53,245 bases of DNA from Caldifarciminota bacterium (lineage in GTDB: Bacteria > Hydrothermota > Tepidihabitantia > Tepidihabitantales > Tepidihabitantaceae). How positions within the stretch are numbered: the stretch's first letter is position 1; each line of letters opens with the position of its first letter. Below the pieces are notes generated by a model, which was not told the DNA's origin, searched no databases, and worked only from the letters and a program-made list of their open reading frames with translations. Of the stretch, positions 14,773 to 22,734 are shown in pieces. Location of the stretch: positions 2,203,658-2,256,902 of the forward strand of contig CP070680.1 in NCBI GenBank assembly GCA_020352555.1, in the 5' to 3' direction. Both the position numbers and the translations under genes were made by a program.

Positions 14773-16071
14773 CTAGCCGGCCCAGCATCGTCTCACCACT
14801 GCGCTGATTCGCTCGAGGTCCTCCTTGGTCAAAGCCGAGCCGCTGGGCAGGCACAGCCCGGTCTCGAACAACCGCTCTGAGACAGCTCCGCCGCAGACTC
14901 GACACCCCCGGAACACGGGCTGGAGATGCATGGGTTTCCAGAGCGGCCGAGCTTCGATATTCTCGGCCTCCAAGGCCTCAATCAGGGTCAAGACGAAGGT
15001 TGAGGTTGAGCCCGGAGACGAACTTGAGTCGTTTCTCTTTGTCCCAATCTTGCCCTTGGCCTCAGCTTCATCCTGCTCTATCGCAAGACACGTCAGCCAG
15101 CGCGTACTCCTGCCGTAAGGTGCCTCCGGCATGAACTTGACGCCTGGTAGGTCGCCGAGCGCCTGCTGATAGAACTCGAAGTTCCGCCTGCGGGCTCCCA
15201 CCCGCTCCTCCAGAACCTCAAGCTGTGCCCTGCCGATGGCGGCCAGGATGTTGCTTATTCGGTAGTTGAAGCCGATCTCGGAGTGCTGGTAGTGCGGAGC
15301 CGGGTCACGGGCCTGAGTGGCAAGGAAGCGGGCCTTGTCGACTATCGCCCTATCGTGCGACACCAGCATCCCTCCGCCGGATGTAGTGATGACCTTGTTG
15401 CCATTGAAGGAGAACACGCCGGCGGCCCCGAAGCTGCCGGCGGGCCGAGGACCGGTGACCGACGACCGGGAACTGCCGCGACCCGTCTTCCGTCCTCCGT
15501 CTCCCGTCTTCTCTGCTCCCCAATACGTAGCTCCCAGGGCTTCGGCTGCATCCTCGATCACGGGTACACCGAACTCGTCACATGCGGCAAGTATCGGGTC
15601 ATGGTCCGCGCTCTGGCCGTACAAGTCGACGACGATGACCGCCAGCGGCAGTTTGCCACGCTTGGCGCAGGCCTCGAGCTCTTCACGCAGGAGCCCGGGA
15701 TCCATGCACCATGACTGCCCATCGCAGTCTATGAACACCGGCGTCAGTCCCTCGTAGGCAATGGCATTCGCGGTCGCTGAGAAAGTGAAGCTCGAGCAGA
15801 AAACCGCCCCCCGCCGTCTATGGTCCTTGGTTCTCCGCCCTTCGGTCCTAGTCAGTACTCGGAGTGCAAGATGCAGCGCGGCCGTGCCGGAGGACAAAGC
15901 CACGGCATGCGGGATATCAATCAAATCGCAGAGCTCGCGCTCGAACGCGTCGACATGGGGGCCGAGCGGCGCAATCCAGTTCGACTCAAACGCCTGCCGA
16001 ACCAGGTCCATCTCTCGACCAGACATGTGAGGCGGCGACAGATAGATTCGTCGCTTCATCTCGTTCATCAT
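14773..16071 (-). CDS. DegT/DnrJ-family sugar aminotransferase, PglE-like, with three extra in-frame segments
   Basis: A PLP-dependent aminotransferase acting on nucleotide 4-keto sugars, as PglE does for UDP-bacillosamine. Matching segments are LSPPHMSGREMDLVRQAF, SNWIAPLGPHVDAFE, ALSSGTAALHLAL, VIVVDLYGQSADHDPIL, VIEDAAEALGATYWG, FSFNGNKVITTSGGGML (catalytic Lys about 226), ATQARDPAPHYQHSEIG and NIEARPLWKPMHLQPVF. The ATG at 16071 overlaps the upstream stop (ATGA). Three stretches break the family pattern: residues about 74-88, 186-213 and 333-361. All three are encoded by repeat-like DNA described separately. All keep the frame, and the conserved blocks on both sides are intact. Activity therefore depends on whether surface loops took the insertions. 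Confidence 0.88.
   Translation of the reverse strand: MMNEMKRRIYLSPPHMSGREMDLVRQAFESNWIAPLGPHVDAFERELCDLIDIPHAVALSSGTAALHLALRVLTRTEGRRTKDHRRRGAVFCSSFTFSATANAIAYEGLTPVFIDCDGQSWCMDPGLLREELEACAKRGKLPLAVIVVDLYGQSADHDPILAACDEFGVPVIEDAAEALGATYWGAEKTGDGGRKTGRGSSRSSVTGPRPAGSFGAAGVFSFNGNKVITTSGGGMLVSHDRAIVDKARFLATQARDPAPHYQHSEIGFNYRISNILAAIGRAQLEVLEERVGARRRNFEFYQQALGDLPGVKFMPEAPYGRSTRWLTCLAIEQDEAEAKGKIGTKRNDSSSSPGSTSTFVLTLIEALEAENIEARPLWKPMHLQPVFRGCRVCGGAVSERLFETGLCLPSGSALTKEDLERISAVVRRCWAG
14989..15075. repeat. Repeat-like insert 3 in the PglE-like gene (AAGGTTGAGGTTGAG type)
   Basis: Encodes about 29 residues absent from typical PglE proteins. It contains AAGGTTGAGGTTGAG at 14996-15010, identical to 52678-52692 and one base different from 52229-52243. 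The rest is made of related words (GGTCAAGACG, TTGCCCTTGGCC). Confidence 0.7.
15433..15516. repeat. Repeat-like insert 2 in the PglE-like gene (GACGGAGGACGGAAGACGG type)
   Basis: Encodes about 28 extra residues between ATYWG and SFGAAGVFSF. On the minus strand it reads AAGACGGGAGACGGAGGACG and then GAAGACGGGTC, a tandem of GACGG/GGACGG units like the intergenic repeats. Confidence 0.7.
15808..15852. repeat. Repeat-like insert 1 in the PglE-like gene (AACCAAGGACC type)
   Basis: Encodes TRTEGRRTKDHRRRG in place of the short GxGPGDE-type turn normally found before FCSSFTF. On the minus strand it contains ACTAGGACCGAAGGGCGG and AACCAAGGACC, close to the intergenic GGACCAAGGACGAAGG repeats at 50660-50690. 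Confidence 0.7.
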
Positions 16072-17168
16072 GGTCTGTCGCTCCCGGGCAGCAAGCGTGC
16101 CTGCCCCGGGTCCCTGTACGTTGGGAAGTAGCCGCTCGGCGGCATCCACCGTCGACCATTGGCCTTTTCCCATGTGGCCCGCCAGTCACACAACTTGCCG
16201 TAGCGTTTGGGGTCGTATACTCTCATGCCCACCTTAAAAGCAATCTCACCTTTTGGGGCAAACGAGAGCTTGTAGCGAAAAATGCCGTCGCGTGGTGTGT
16301 AACCCCCACCCAGCACGTACGCCTTCTTGCTCCTCTCCGTCCCCCACATGGCCACTTCGTGCTTCAGCAGGTCGTTTGGACGTAGCTCAAGGGCCTGCGC
16401 AGTGGTCCCCCCCAAGTAAGAGTAGAGATTGTGGGCCGAGATGAGCACAAGCTCCGACGACACGACCTCATCTTCCTTGGTGATGTGGAAGAAGGCGAAT
16501 TGACCCCGGAGTTCGGTCACGATATGCTCAAAGAACGCGCGCGGGAAATAGTACATGGCCTCGGCGTTGCGCCTTTCCAAGGTCGAATGGTAGACGAAGA
16601 GGAACTCGGACAGGCGATTCCCCTCGAGGTCGACTTCGAACCTGAGGCCAGACCGACGAGCCCGCTTGACGTTCTTGCGGACTTTGTGTTCGTAGTCCAT
16701 CCAAAGTGCGTCAGGAGTCAGGCCCAGCCGCCTCACGACGTTCGGGGCCCGATCTTCGGTGGTCCCGGCAAAGGGAATGATTGTCTCCGGGAATAGCGCC
16801 AACCGAGCGAAGCATGAGACGACGTGGGCAGCGGCAGTCCATGAGTCAAAGGCGGTCCAGAACTCAGCGGCGTCGGGCCTACCCCACACGAATGGCCCTC
16901 CGTAGCCATACGGGGTCGTCAGATCGCACCAAGTGCAGGGCGACTTGGCCCAAGGCTCCGCTGCCAGCGGGCGGAGAATCAGCGGGTACAAGATTCCGCC
17001 CTGTGGAGAATCCATGACGGCGCATAGCGGTGTGTCGCAGGGCCTCGCGAACAACTCAACGTAGGCTGGGTGTGCGAACACTTCGCGTTCAGGCCACGAA
17101 CGCCAGAGCGCCAGCCACTTGTCGCGCTGAGAAGCGATTCGCGAGTCGAGTGTGTGAAAGCCCGGCAT
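16068..17168 (-). CDS. FemAB/GNAT-like acyltransferase (BioF2-like)
   Basis: The 366-residue protein belongs to the FemAB-like GNAT group found in many exopolysaccharide clusters. The key block YEHKVRKNVKRARRSGLRFEVD (about residues 166-187) is followed by FLFVYHSTLERRNAEAMYYFPRAFFEHI, FAFFHITKEDEVVSSELVLIS and YLGGTTAQALELRPNDLLKHEVAMWG, the duplicated acyl-CoA N-acyltransferase fold. Family members transfer amino acids from tRNA or acyl groups to amino sugars or peptides; the donor here is unknown. Its stop overlaps the PglE-like start (ATGA), so coupled translation is likely and the product may modify the amino sugar that PglE makes. A second family member is at 22735-23715. Confidence 0.78.
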   Translation of the reverse strand: MPGFHTLDSRIASQRDKWLALWRSWPEREVFAHPAYVELFARPCDTPLCAVMDSPQGGILYPLILRPLAAEPWAKSPCTWCDLTTPYGYGGPFVWGRPDAAEFWTAFDSWTAAAHVVSCFARLALFPETIIPFAGTTEDRAPNVVRRLGLTPDALWMDYEHKVRKNVKRARRSGLRFEVDLEGNRLSEFLFVYHSTLERRNAEAMYYFPRAFFEHIVTELRGQFAFFHITKEDEVVSSELVLISAHNLYSYLGGTTAQALELRPNDLLKHEVAMWGTERSKKAYVLGGGYTPRDGIFRYKLSFAPKGEIAFKVGMRVYDPKRYGKLCDWRATWEKANGRRWMPPSGYFPTYRDPGQARLLPGSDRP

Positions 17169-17179
17169 GTGACGGCAAG

Positions 17180-18247
17180 TCAGATGAGCCTGATCATCTC
17201 AGCGACCCTTAGCATGTCTGCTCTGCTGTACCGCATGTCGCAATGTATGGACAGCATCCGGCGGCTGAAATCCACATTTTCCGGCGGAATTCCCGGCAGG
17301 GCCAATGACTCCAGTGGCCACAGAATCGTTGGATAGACCCGTGAAGCCATCAGGCACTCACGTACGTGATCACGGCGCTCGGCCGAATCAAACAGGACGA
17401 TGCCGGAGAATGGGCAGACGTCAACGGCATCCTGTGGCCGAAGAACCGTAGCCCAGGGAATTCCGCCAATGGCTGACAACAGCACTCGGTGATTCTCCCG
17501 CCTCCGCTCACGCCAAGTTCCTGTCGGGAACGTGCGCAGCAGCGCCCGAGTCCACTCCGTTATCCCAGACACATCGCCCGAAGCGATCCGACCCTCTCCG
17601 GATATCGCAAGTCGTCTGAAGAACTCCTTGTCGCCGAGAAGCCCCTCCAAGTAAAGCGCCTTCAGAGCCATTGCCGCCAGCTTCTCAAGCGAAGCGGCCC
17701 GCCGGTCGACAGTCAGGGCCGGTTCGGAGAACAGCGGATGGCCAACCGGCGACCATAGGACTGCTCCGTCCGGCACAGGCAGGGTTTTCCTCAACGAAGC
17801 AACGCACCAGTCAGCTTCGCTATTTATCGCCCAGACCGACCATGGATCGTGAGTGTGGTCCTCGATGATGGCGACCGTGTCAGGCAGGAGCCGGTCGTAG
17901 GATGGCATTCCCCTAAGGCCGAAGTAGTTGACCACCAGCAAAGCGTCACCGGGCAGGAACCGCGCGTTCCCGACGGTCAGAGGATTCTCGGGGTCATCCG
18001 TATAGGTTACCAGCACGATACCGGTTGACCGGAGCGACGCAACCACGTCTTGGCAGAAATAGCTCGGAATCCAGAGACGCCGCCAGCACCTCCTGGTCGA
18101 ACCATCAGCAAGCAGTCCCCGGAGGGCGTCGCGGGCCGTTCCGAAGAGCATGGCACCTCCGTCCCAAGGCGGAGCAGCTTCCGGCTCATTCGAGGCCGGC
18201 ATCCAGTGGAACTCGGAACCTTGCTCCCAGCGGCTGGGCCTGGTCAT
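17180..18247 (-). CDS. DegT-like PLP-fold protein
   Basis: The 355-residue protein shows a fold-type-I aminotransferase pattern without the standard DegT motifs. It has RRLWIPSYFCQDVV, VNYFGLRGMPSYDRLLP, IIEDHTHDPWSVWA (in the place of the EDAAQA motif) and ASLRKTLPVPDGA, whose Lys is the probable PLP-binding residue. Similar proteins occur in polysaccharide clusters next to FemAB-like acyltransferases; their reaction is not known to me. The ATG at 18247 overlaps the preceding stop (ATGA). The first residues lie over a small tract of the repeat family (about 18243-18270), which also encodes the tail of the upstream sugar transferase. Confidence 0.7.
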   Translation of the reverse strand: MTRPSRWEQGSEFHWMPASNEPEAAPPWDGGAMLFGTARDALRGLLADGSTRRCWRRLWIPSYFCQDVVASLRSTGIVLVTYTDDPENPLTVGNARFLPGDALLVVNYFGLRGMPSYDRLLPDTVAIIEDHTHDPWSVWAINSEADWCVASLRKTLPVPDGAVLWSPVGHPLFSEPALTVDRRAASLEKLAAMALKALYLEGLLGDKEFFRRLAISGEGRIASGDVSGITEWTRALLRTFPTGTWRERRRENHRVLLSAIGGIPWATVLRPQDAVDVCPFSGIVLFDSAERRDHVRECLMASRVYPTILWPLESLALPGIPPENVDFSRRMLSIHCDMRYSRADMLRVAEMIRLI

Positions 18248-18918
18248 TCCCGTCTTCGTTCTCCGCTCTGAGAAGCCCCGCCATGTCCCTCATGAACGCG
18301 GCCTTGGCTGCGCGACCCAAGGAACTCAGGGCCCGTGGCATAGCCCGGGGCGGTGACACCTCGACCTCGGAATACCTCAAATGGCGTACGCAGTACTATC
18401 CTCAAGTCAAGCCAGACCGAATTGTGATCGACATACCACACATCGAGCACGAACCTCTCTTCGTATGCCACAGCGGCGCGCCCCTTCACCTGTGCCCAGC
18501 CCGTAATCCCCGGCTTGACCTGATGCCGTCTCGCTTGCTCAGGTGTGTAGCGCTCAAGGTACTGCATCAGCAGCGGCCGGGGACCGACCAAGCTCATGTC
18601 GCCCTTCAGCACATTCCACAACTCCGGTAGCTCGTCGAGGCTGAGCCGGCGCAGAAACCGACCGAGCTTTGTTAGACGTTCTGCGTCCGACTCTGATCCG
18701 GACCGCATCGTGCGAAACTTGTAGATGACAAACGGTCTCCCGCCCAGACCTGGTCGCGTCTGCCTGAAGACAACTGGCCTCCCCATCGTCAAGCTCACAA
18801 GTACTCCGATCAAGGCCAGGAGCGGCAAGACCGCCAGCAGGCTGATTACAGAAAGGCAGAGGTCGAGCGCGCGTTTCAGCGGGTACACCGTCCCTCCAGA
18901 TGAACTCGTCAGCCCCAT
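18244..18918 (-). CDS. Initiating phosphoglycosyl transferase, PglC-like
   Basis: A 224-residue monotopic phosphoglycosyl transferase that should load the first sugar phosphate onto undecaprenyl phosphate at the inner membrane. One re-entrant hydrophobic helix lies near residues 15-42, then RQTRPGLGGRPFVIYKFRTMRSG, SLDELPELWNVLKGDMSLVGPRPLLMQYL (the DE catalytic pair and the PRP motif) and the closing KPGITGWAQVKGRAAVAYEERF..DVWYVD. The length matches the minimal PglC type rather than the long WbaP type. The start overlaps the previous stop (TGATG). With PglE-like and PglA-like genes downstream, diacetyl-bacillosamine-1-phosphate is a plausible substrate. The last 20 or so residues are unusual (SQGRVHEGHGGASQSGERRR) and partly repeat-encoded. 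Confidence 0.93.
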   Translation of the reverse strand: MGLTSSSGGTVYPLKRALDLCLSVISLLAVLPLLALIGVLVSLTMGRPVVFRQTRPGLGGRPFVIYKFRTMRSGSESDAERLTKLGRFLRRLSLDELPELWNVLKGDMSLVGPRPLLMQYLERYTPEQARRHQVKPGITGWAQVKGRAAVAYEERFVLDVWYVDHNSVWLDLRIVLRTPFEVFRGRGVTAPGYATGPEFLGSRSQGRVHEGHGGASQSGERRRE

Positions 18919-20225
18919 CAGTCCCGATCCCGTGACGGAAGTCTCGAATCAGGTGATGCCCGTCTGTCAAGGCGACCTGCAGCAACATCCTCGATATGGC
19001 TGACCATGCCGGCATAGACCTTTGCTGGGTCAAACGTGGTCTGGTAGAGAAGGCCAGCCTGTTTTCTCATGCGCCCGAGTCTCTCTCGGTCAATGACCAA
19101 GGATCGAATGGCCTCCGCCAGTCCCACATGGTCACCCTCAGCATAGGTGACACCGCACTGCCAGTCAGCGAGAAGGCAGGACAGGGCACCTCCGAGTCCA
19201 GAGACGATCGGCAGTCCGGCAGCGAGATACTCAGAGACCTTGTTGGGATAGCTTCTTGCGAAAGAGAACGTGTTTGTGTATGGCGCCAGCCCGACTGATG
19301 CCATGGATACCAAGGTCCACATGGCGGCGTGGTCCACCCAGCCCGGCATTATTACGTTGCCGCATAACATGGCTGCCTGTCGGTAGTACTCGAAGATGTC
19401 GCCGGTCCCGCAGAGCACGAACTTGCAGTTCGGGACTTGATGCTGGAGGATTCTGGCGGCTGCGATGATAGTATCGAGGTCCAGAAGTCGGCGTGTGCCC
19501 ATGATGCCCATGAAACAGGCTATGAAGTCGGACTCACGCAGACCGAGTGAACGCCAATGCCCCATTGCAAGTTCCTGGTCGACCGCAGAGGGCGGCTCCG
19601 CGTCGTTAGACAGCGGAAACCAGCGGTCTGTGGGACCTACCTCTCTACCCGCAAGTTCGAGCCCCCAGTCGACAAAATCTCTCGTTATCCCAAGAAGCCC
19701 TGTTGCCTGCGAGCAGGCCCGACGGGCCATTCTGAAATAGGGTGCGAGCGCTGCCTTCCCGAGCGGGACAGCGACAGAAGGGACCAGGTCCAGCATGACC
19801 TGGGGCCAGAGGTCGCGGATGTCTAGAAGCACCGGCACTGCGTTTCTCTTGCCGTATTTCGTTGCTTCATAGCATAGCTCGATTGTGGGCAGAGAACAGA
19901 CGACTATGTCAGGTTTGGGTTCAGCGTCAGCGTAGCGCCTGAACTTGCGCCCGATCAGCCAATGATCGACAATCCTCCTTAGGGAGACATTCCTTCCATA
20001 GGAGAGCCCGCGGAGCAACCGGTACGTAAGTAGAGGAGTGCCCTCTATACACTGGTCTCCGGCAACTTCGTACCTCTTCCTTGCGTGATCGAAGGTCGAG
20101 CTCCACCAGACAACAGAGTGTTCGGCAGCAGTCAGGTAACGGACCAGGATCCCCGTCCGGTGCTGGCGGTCGTGAGGATGGAACAACGGTAGAGACTCCC
20201 CGATCTTGACTAGCCAGACACGCAC
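18918..20225 (-). CDS. GT4 glycosyltransferase (WbuB-like group)
   Basis: A 435-residue GT-B enzyme. It has LVKIGESLPLFHP..HRTGILVRYLTAAEHSVVWWSSTFDHARK at the N-terminus, VPVLLDIRDLWPQVMLDLVP and LLGITRDFVDWGLELAGRE in the middle, and CFMGIMGTRRLLDLDTIIAAARIL, KFVLCGTGD, PNKVSEYLAAGLPIVSGLGG in the donor-binding half. The DIRDLWPQ block is typical of WbuB-like enzymes, which often add FucNAc or similar sugars; the actual sugar is unknown. The GTG start at 20225 has GGGGATGGG upstream. The stop overlaps the PglC-like gene, so it is probably produced together with the initiating enzyme. Confidence 0.87.
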   Translation of the reverse strand: MRVWLVKIGESLPLFHPHDRQHRTGILVRYLTAAEHSVVWWSSTFDHARKRYEVAGDQCIEGTPLLTYRLLRGLSYGRNVSLRRIVDHWLIGRKFRRYADAEPKPDIVVCSLPTIELCYEATKYGKRNAVPVLLDIRDLWPQVMLDLVPSVAVPLGKAALAPYFRMARRACSQATGLLGITRDFVDWGLELAGREVGPTDRWFPLSNDAEPPSAVDQELAMGHWRSLGLRESDFIACFMGIMGTRRLLDLDTIIAAARILQHQVPNCKFVLCGTGDIFEYYRQAAMLCGNVIMPGWVDHAAMWTLVSMASVGLAPYTNTFSFARSYPNKVSEYLAAGLPIVSGLGGALSCLLADWQCGVTYAEGDHVGLAEAIRSLVIDRERLGRMRKQAGLLYQTTFDPAKVYAGMVSHIEDVAAGRLDRRASPDSRLPSRDRD

Positions 20226-20377
20226 GATTGCCCATCCCCTTTCTGCTGACCAGCCAAGCCTCGTGCCATCATCGTCCTGAAGAGCAGCGCCCCTCCCTCA
20301 AGGCCGACGTCGGAAAGCGAGTCTAGGACCGACCGCGTCTGATCGAGTTCCGGTCCGTCCATGGAACTGAGGCCCAT
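20210..20377 (-). CDS. Possible small protein between WbqC-like and GT4 genes
   Basis: A 55-residue frame from an ATG two bases after the WbqC stop, running into the first bases of the next gene. The composition looks protein-like (LDQTRSVLDSLSDVGLEGGALLFRTMMA) but no family is recognised and no ribosome-binding site stands out. It may be a vestige of a longer gene. Confidence 0.22.
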   Translation of the reverse strand: MGLSSMDGPELDQTRSVLDSLSDVGLEGGALLFRTMMARGLAGQQKGDGQSCVSG

Positions 20378-20378
20378 G

Positions 20379-21095
20379 CTAGGGTTCGTAGTGCTCAACC
20401 GTCGACCGCCTCGCGGCTTCGTCTAGAACCCGGCGCGATTCCGGACCGCAGTTCAGAAGCAGGTCGATGGCGGCCAGGTTCGGGATGAACGGCTCCCCTT
20501 GCTGAGGATAGATCGGGTGACTCAGCTGCACAAAACGGTGGCCAAGGCCGAGACGTTGAAACTCCGCGACATCGACATATGACTTCCCGCCCCATCCCGA
20601 CACGTACGTATCGGCTCCGGACTTTCGGCACATGTCGATCAGCATGGCCGTCTTGTCACCGGCAATGTCGTGCTGGGAGCTGTACAGAATTTCCTTCTCG
20701 ATGCCAAAGCATTTCATCAGGTATAGGGTAATCGCGACATTGAGGTCCACAAGACGCCGCCATTGCTTCGCATAGACCCCCTCGAAGAAATCACGGTGGT
20801 CATCAAAGAACGGGGCACTGTGGTAGTTGAGAGAGATCGTCCGCCAGTGCTTCCGGGCCCAATGGATTGCGTCGTCTATGATGACATCGTCAGTTCTTTG
20901 GTAATACCTGCCCTTGGTCAGCACTGGGACAGTAAGTAGTATCCGTCCTGTCTTGCCCCGGACGTAGTTGCGGTTCTGAAATCCCTTCTTCTCGAATTGC
21001 ACATGGTCCACGAACATGAACTTGTCGCAAAGGGTCATCTTGAAGAACAAGCCAAGATAGGGCAAGTACGCAGGCTGGTGACCGGCTAGCTTCAA
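20379..21095 (-). CDS. WbqC-like family protein (first of two)
   Basis: Aligning with the second WbqC protein of this window (M-KLA-I-QPYFFPYLGYF versus L-KLA-H-QPAYLPYLGLF) puts the start at TTG 21095, which has GGAGG a few bases upstream; a GTG at 21131 would add 12 residues. The product of about 238 residues shows the family blocks FVDHVQFEKKGFQNRNYV, WARKHWRTISLNYHSAPFF, RLVDLNVAITLYLMKCFGI and YVSGWGGKSYVDVAEFQRLGL. WbqC proteins are frequent in O-antigen clusters; they are thought to act with aminotransferase or acyl-transfer enzymes on amino sugars, but the reaction is not established. Confidence 0.85.
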   Translation of the reverse strand: MKLAGHQPAYLPYLGLFFKMTLCDKFMFVDHVQFEKKGFQNRNYVRGKTGRILLTVPVLTKGRYYQRTDDVIIDDAIHWARKHWRTISLNYHSAPFFDDHRDFFEGVYAKQWRRLVDLNVAITLYLMKCFGIEKEILYSSQHDIAGDKTAMLIDMCRKSGADTYVSGWGGKSYVDVAEFQRLGLGHRFVQLSHPIYPQQGEPFIPNLAAIDLLLNCGPESRRVLDEAARRSTVEHYEP

Positions 21096-21132
21096 CTCTC
21101 CTCCGAAGGCATCGTGAACGAGCCAGCACACA

Positions 21133-21816
21133 TCACTCTGTGGACATTCGGGTGCCGGACTGCGACGATTCAGTGCTGCGGCCAGTTCTCAGTACGAGGC
21201 GCGCGACTTCAAAGCTCTCCGCGTACTCAGCTCCGATTTGCACGCCGCGCGTGCGCGCCAACGAACGGATAAACTCCTCGTCAACGTACTTTCGCCCCAA
21301 TTGTGAAACGTAGCACCGGACCGCACGCAGTTTTGCCTCGAGGTGCCGAGGTTCAAGAAAAACAAACGCATTGGTGCTGAAAGTCAAGTTGTTCCAGGGA
21401 ATTTCGTAGCCGAGCAGGGTCGTCTTTTTGAAAGCTCGGAATCCCTCCTGTGACACCACCTGGTGATCCTGGTGGGTGTCTGTCGAACACGGAAGGAGCA
21501 CCAGATCCGGCTCTATCCTCCGGTTCAGATCTACCAGCAGCTCCAGAATCTGCTGCCTGAATTCCGGAAAGCGCCGCACCGGGATTCGCTCAACAATGAG
21601 ATTGCGCTCGTCCAGACCAAGCTCACGCGTCGCCTTGGTTACCTCACGGGCGAGCGTCTCGCGCGGAAGCCCTGCCGGTACAGAATCCTCGGCTATGGAT
21701 AGTGCAGCGTAGTGCACCTCTGCACCTTCCTCAACAAGTCTGGCCATCGTTCCGCCGCAGCCGAACTCGCCGTCGTCGGTGTGGGGCGCAATCACCAACG
21801 GGCGTCGGTAGACCAT
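21133..21816 (-). CDS. PIG-L/LmbE-family deacetylase
   Basis: The start is ATG 21816 with AAGGAGGAGAT directly upstream, giving 227 residues. The zinc motif PHTDDGEFGCGG (about residues 11-22) and the distal HQDHQVV are both present, so the enzyme should hydrolyse an N-acyl group from an amino sugar (PIG-L/LmbE/BshB superfamily). Further family marks are GLDERNLIVERIPVRRFPEFRQQI and DLVLLPCSTDTHQDH. Its stop lies 37 bases before the WbqC start. The pairing of PIG-L deacetylase with WbqC and FemAB-like genes is common in surface glycan clusters and suggests removal of one acyl group and replacement with another. Confidence 0.88.
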   Translation of the reverse strand: MVYRRPLVIAPHTDDGEFGCGGTMARLVEEGAEVHYAALSIAEDSVPAGLPRETLAREVTKATRELGLDERNLIVERIPVRRFPEFRQQILELLVDLNRRIEPDLVLLPCSTDTHQDHQVVSQEGFRAFKKTTLLGYEIPWNNLTFSTNAFVFLEPRHLEAKLRAVRCYVSQLGRKYVDEEFIRSLARTRGVQIGAEYAESFEVARLVLRTGRSTESSQSGTRMSTE

Positions 21817-21900
21817 ATCTCCTCCTTTCACCCTATGCTCCGCCGGAGCCGTACTTTGCAGGGCGCACGTCACTGCACACCTTGAGATCGGCGGTGTTCA

Positions 21901-22734
21901 TCAGACAAAGCCTTCGTTTAGCTCCCGCAGAGCATCCCGGTATCCGCAAAGCTCATAGCATTCGTCCTTCAGATATCGGACAAGCCAGATGTACCACTCC
22001 TTGTAGTCTTGGTAGTAGTCACAGAAATACCCGTCATGAAAAAGGAGTGAGAAGTGGCTCACGCCGCGTGTGGCCGCATCGTTCAGGCGCCGGATCGTCG
22101 ACTCCCTCATCTGGCCAGGGGTACGGTTCTTCCACGGCCTGCCTACTCTGAAGACGTGTCCATCCATTAGTTGAACCGGGAATTCCCAGAAGTCGCCGGA
22201 GGACCAAGGGCCGGTATTGCTGAAAGTGGTCGAGCTGAACGAATACCCAGCGCTCTTGAGATTCAGCACGTCGCGCGCAGAGAGCAGGACTGATGACGGG
22301 GAGAAGCCGATGTTATGGATCCGGATGCCGAAGAGATCCTGTCCCGTCGCTTCCCGAAGTCCTGATAGTTCGGCGCGGACCTTGTCGGCCGACTCGTACT
22401 CGATCCCGTGCACGCCCACGTCGAAGCCCCGGCTCCGAATCCGCGAAACCCACTCCCTGGCACTTGTCAGGGTATAGCACAGCTTCCTGCCGTTCGCGGT
22501 GGCGACGAAGAATGTTGATGGAACACCATGTGCTTCGTCAAAGTCCATGAGTTCCTCAATGTGCTGCCATGAATCGGTCCAGAGGGACCGAAGAGCCAGC
22601 ATTAACTCGCGCCACTTCGTGTAGCCCAATACCCACTCGACCCCGAACCGGGCGACAAACTTCGGGATTATCAAATCCCGAACATGCTCCCAGGCGGTAA
22701 GATGATCCACGTCGTGAGAGATAATCACCTTCAT
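21901..22734 (-). CDS. Polysaccharide deacetylase-like (NodB-fold) protein
   Basis: A 277-residue protein. It begins with KVIISHDVDHLTAWEH, in which SHDVDH is the metal-binding D-D-H motif of the divergent polysaccharide deacetylase group. It continues with HGVPSTFFVATANG, VGVHGIEYESADKVRAEL (second His cluster), RIHNIGFSP and FSLLFHDGYFCDYYQDYKEW. Such enzymes remove N- or O-acetyl groups from glycans; several cluster-associated members are uncharacterised. The ATG follows the stop of the FemAB-like gene without a gap. No signal peptide is visible, so it would act in the cytoplasm, on a lipid-linked or nucleotide-linked substrate. Confidence 0.82.
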   Translation of the reverse strand: MKVIISHDVDHLTAWEHVRDLIIPKFVARFGVEWVLGYTKWRELMLALRSLWTDSWQHIEELMDFDEAHGVPSTFFVATANGRKLCYTLTSAREWVSRIRSRGFDVGVHGIEYESADKVRAELSGLREATGQDLFGIRIHNIGFSPSSVLLSARDVLNLKSAGYSFSSTTFSNTGPWSSGDFWEFPVQLMDGHVFRVGRPWKNRTPGQMRESTIRRLNDAATRGVSHFSLLFHDGYFCDYYQDYKEWYIWLVRYLKDECYELCGYRDALRELNEGFV

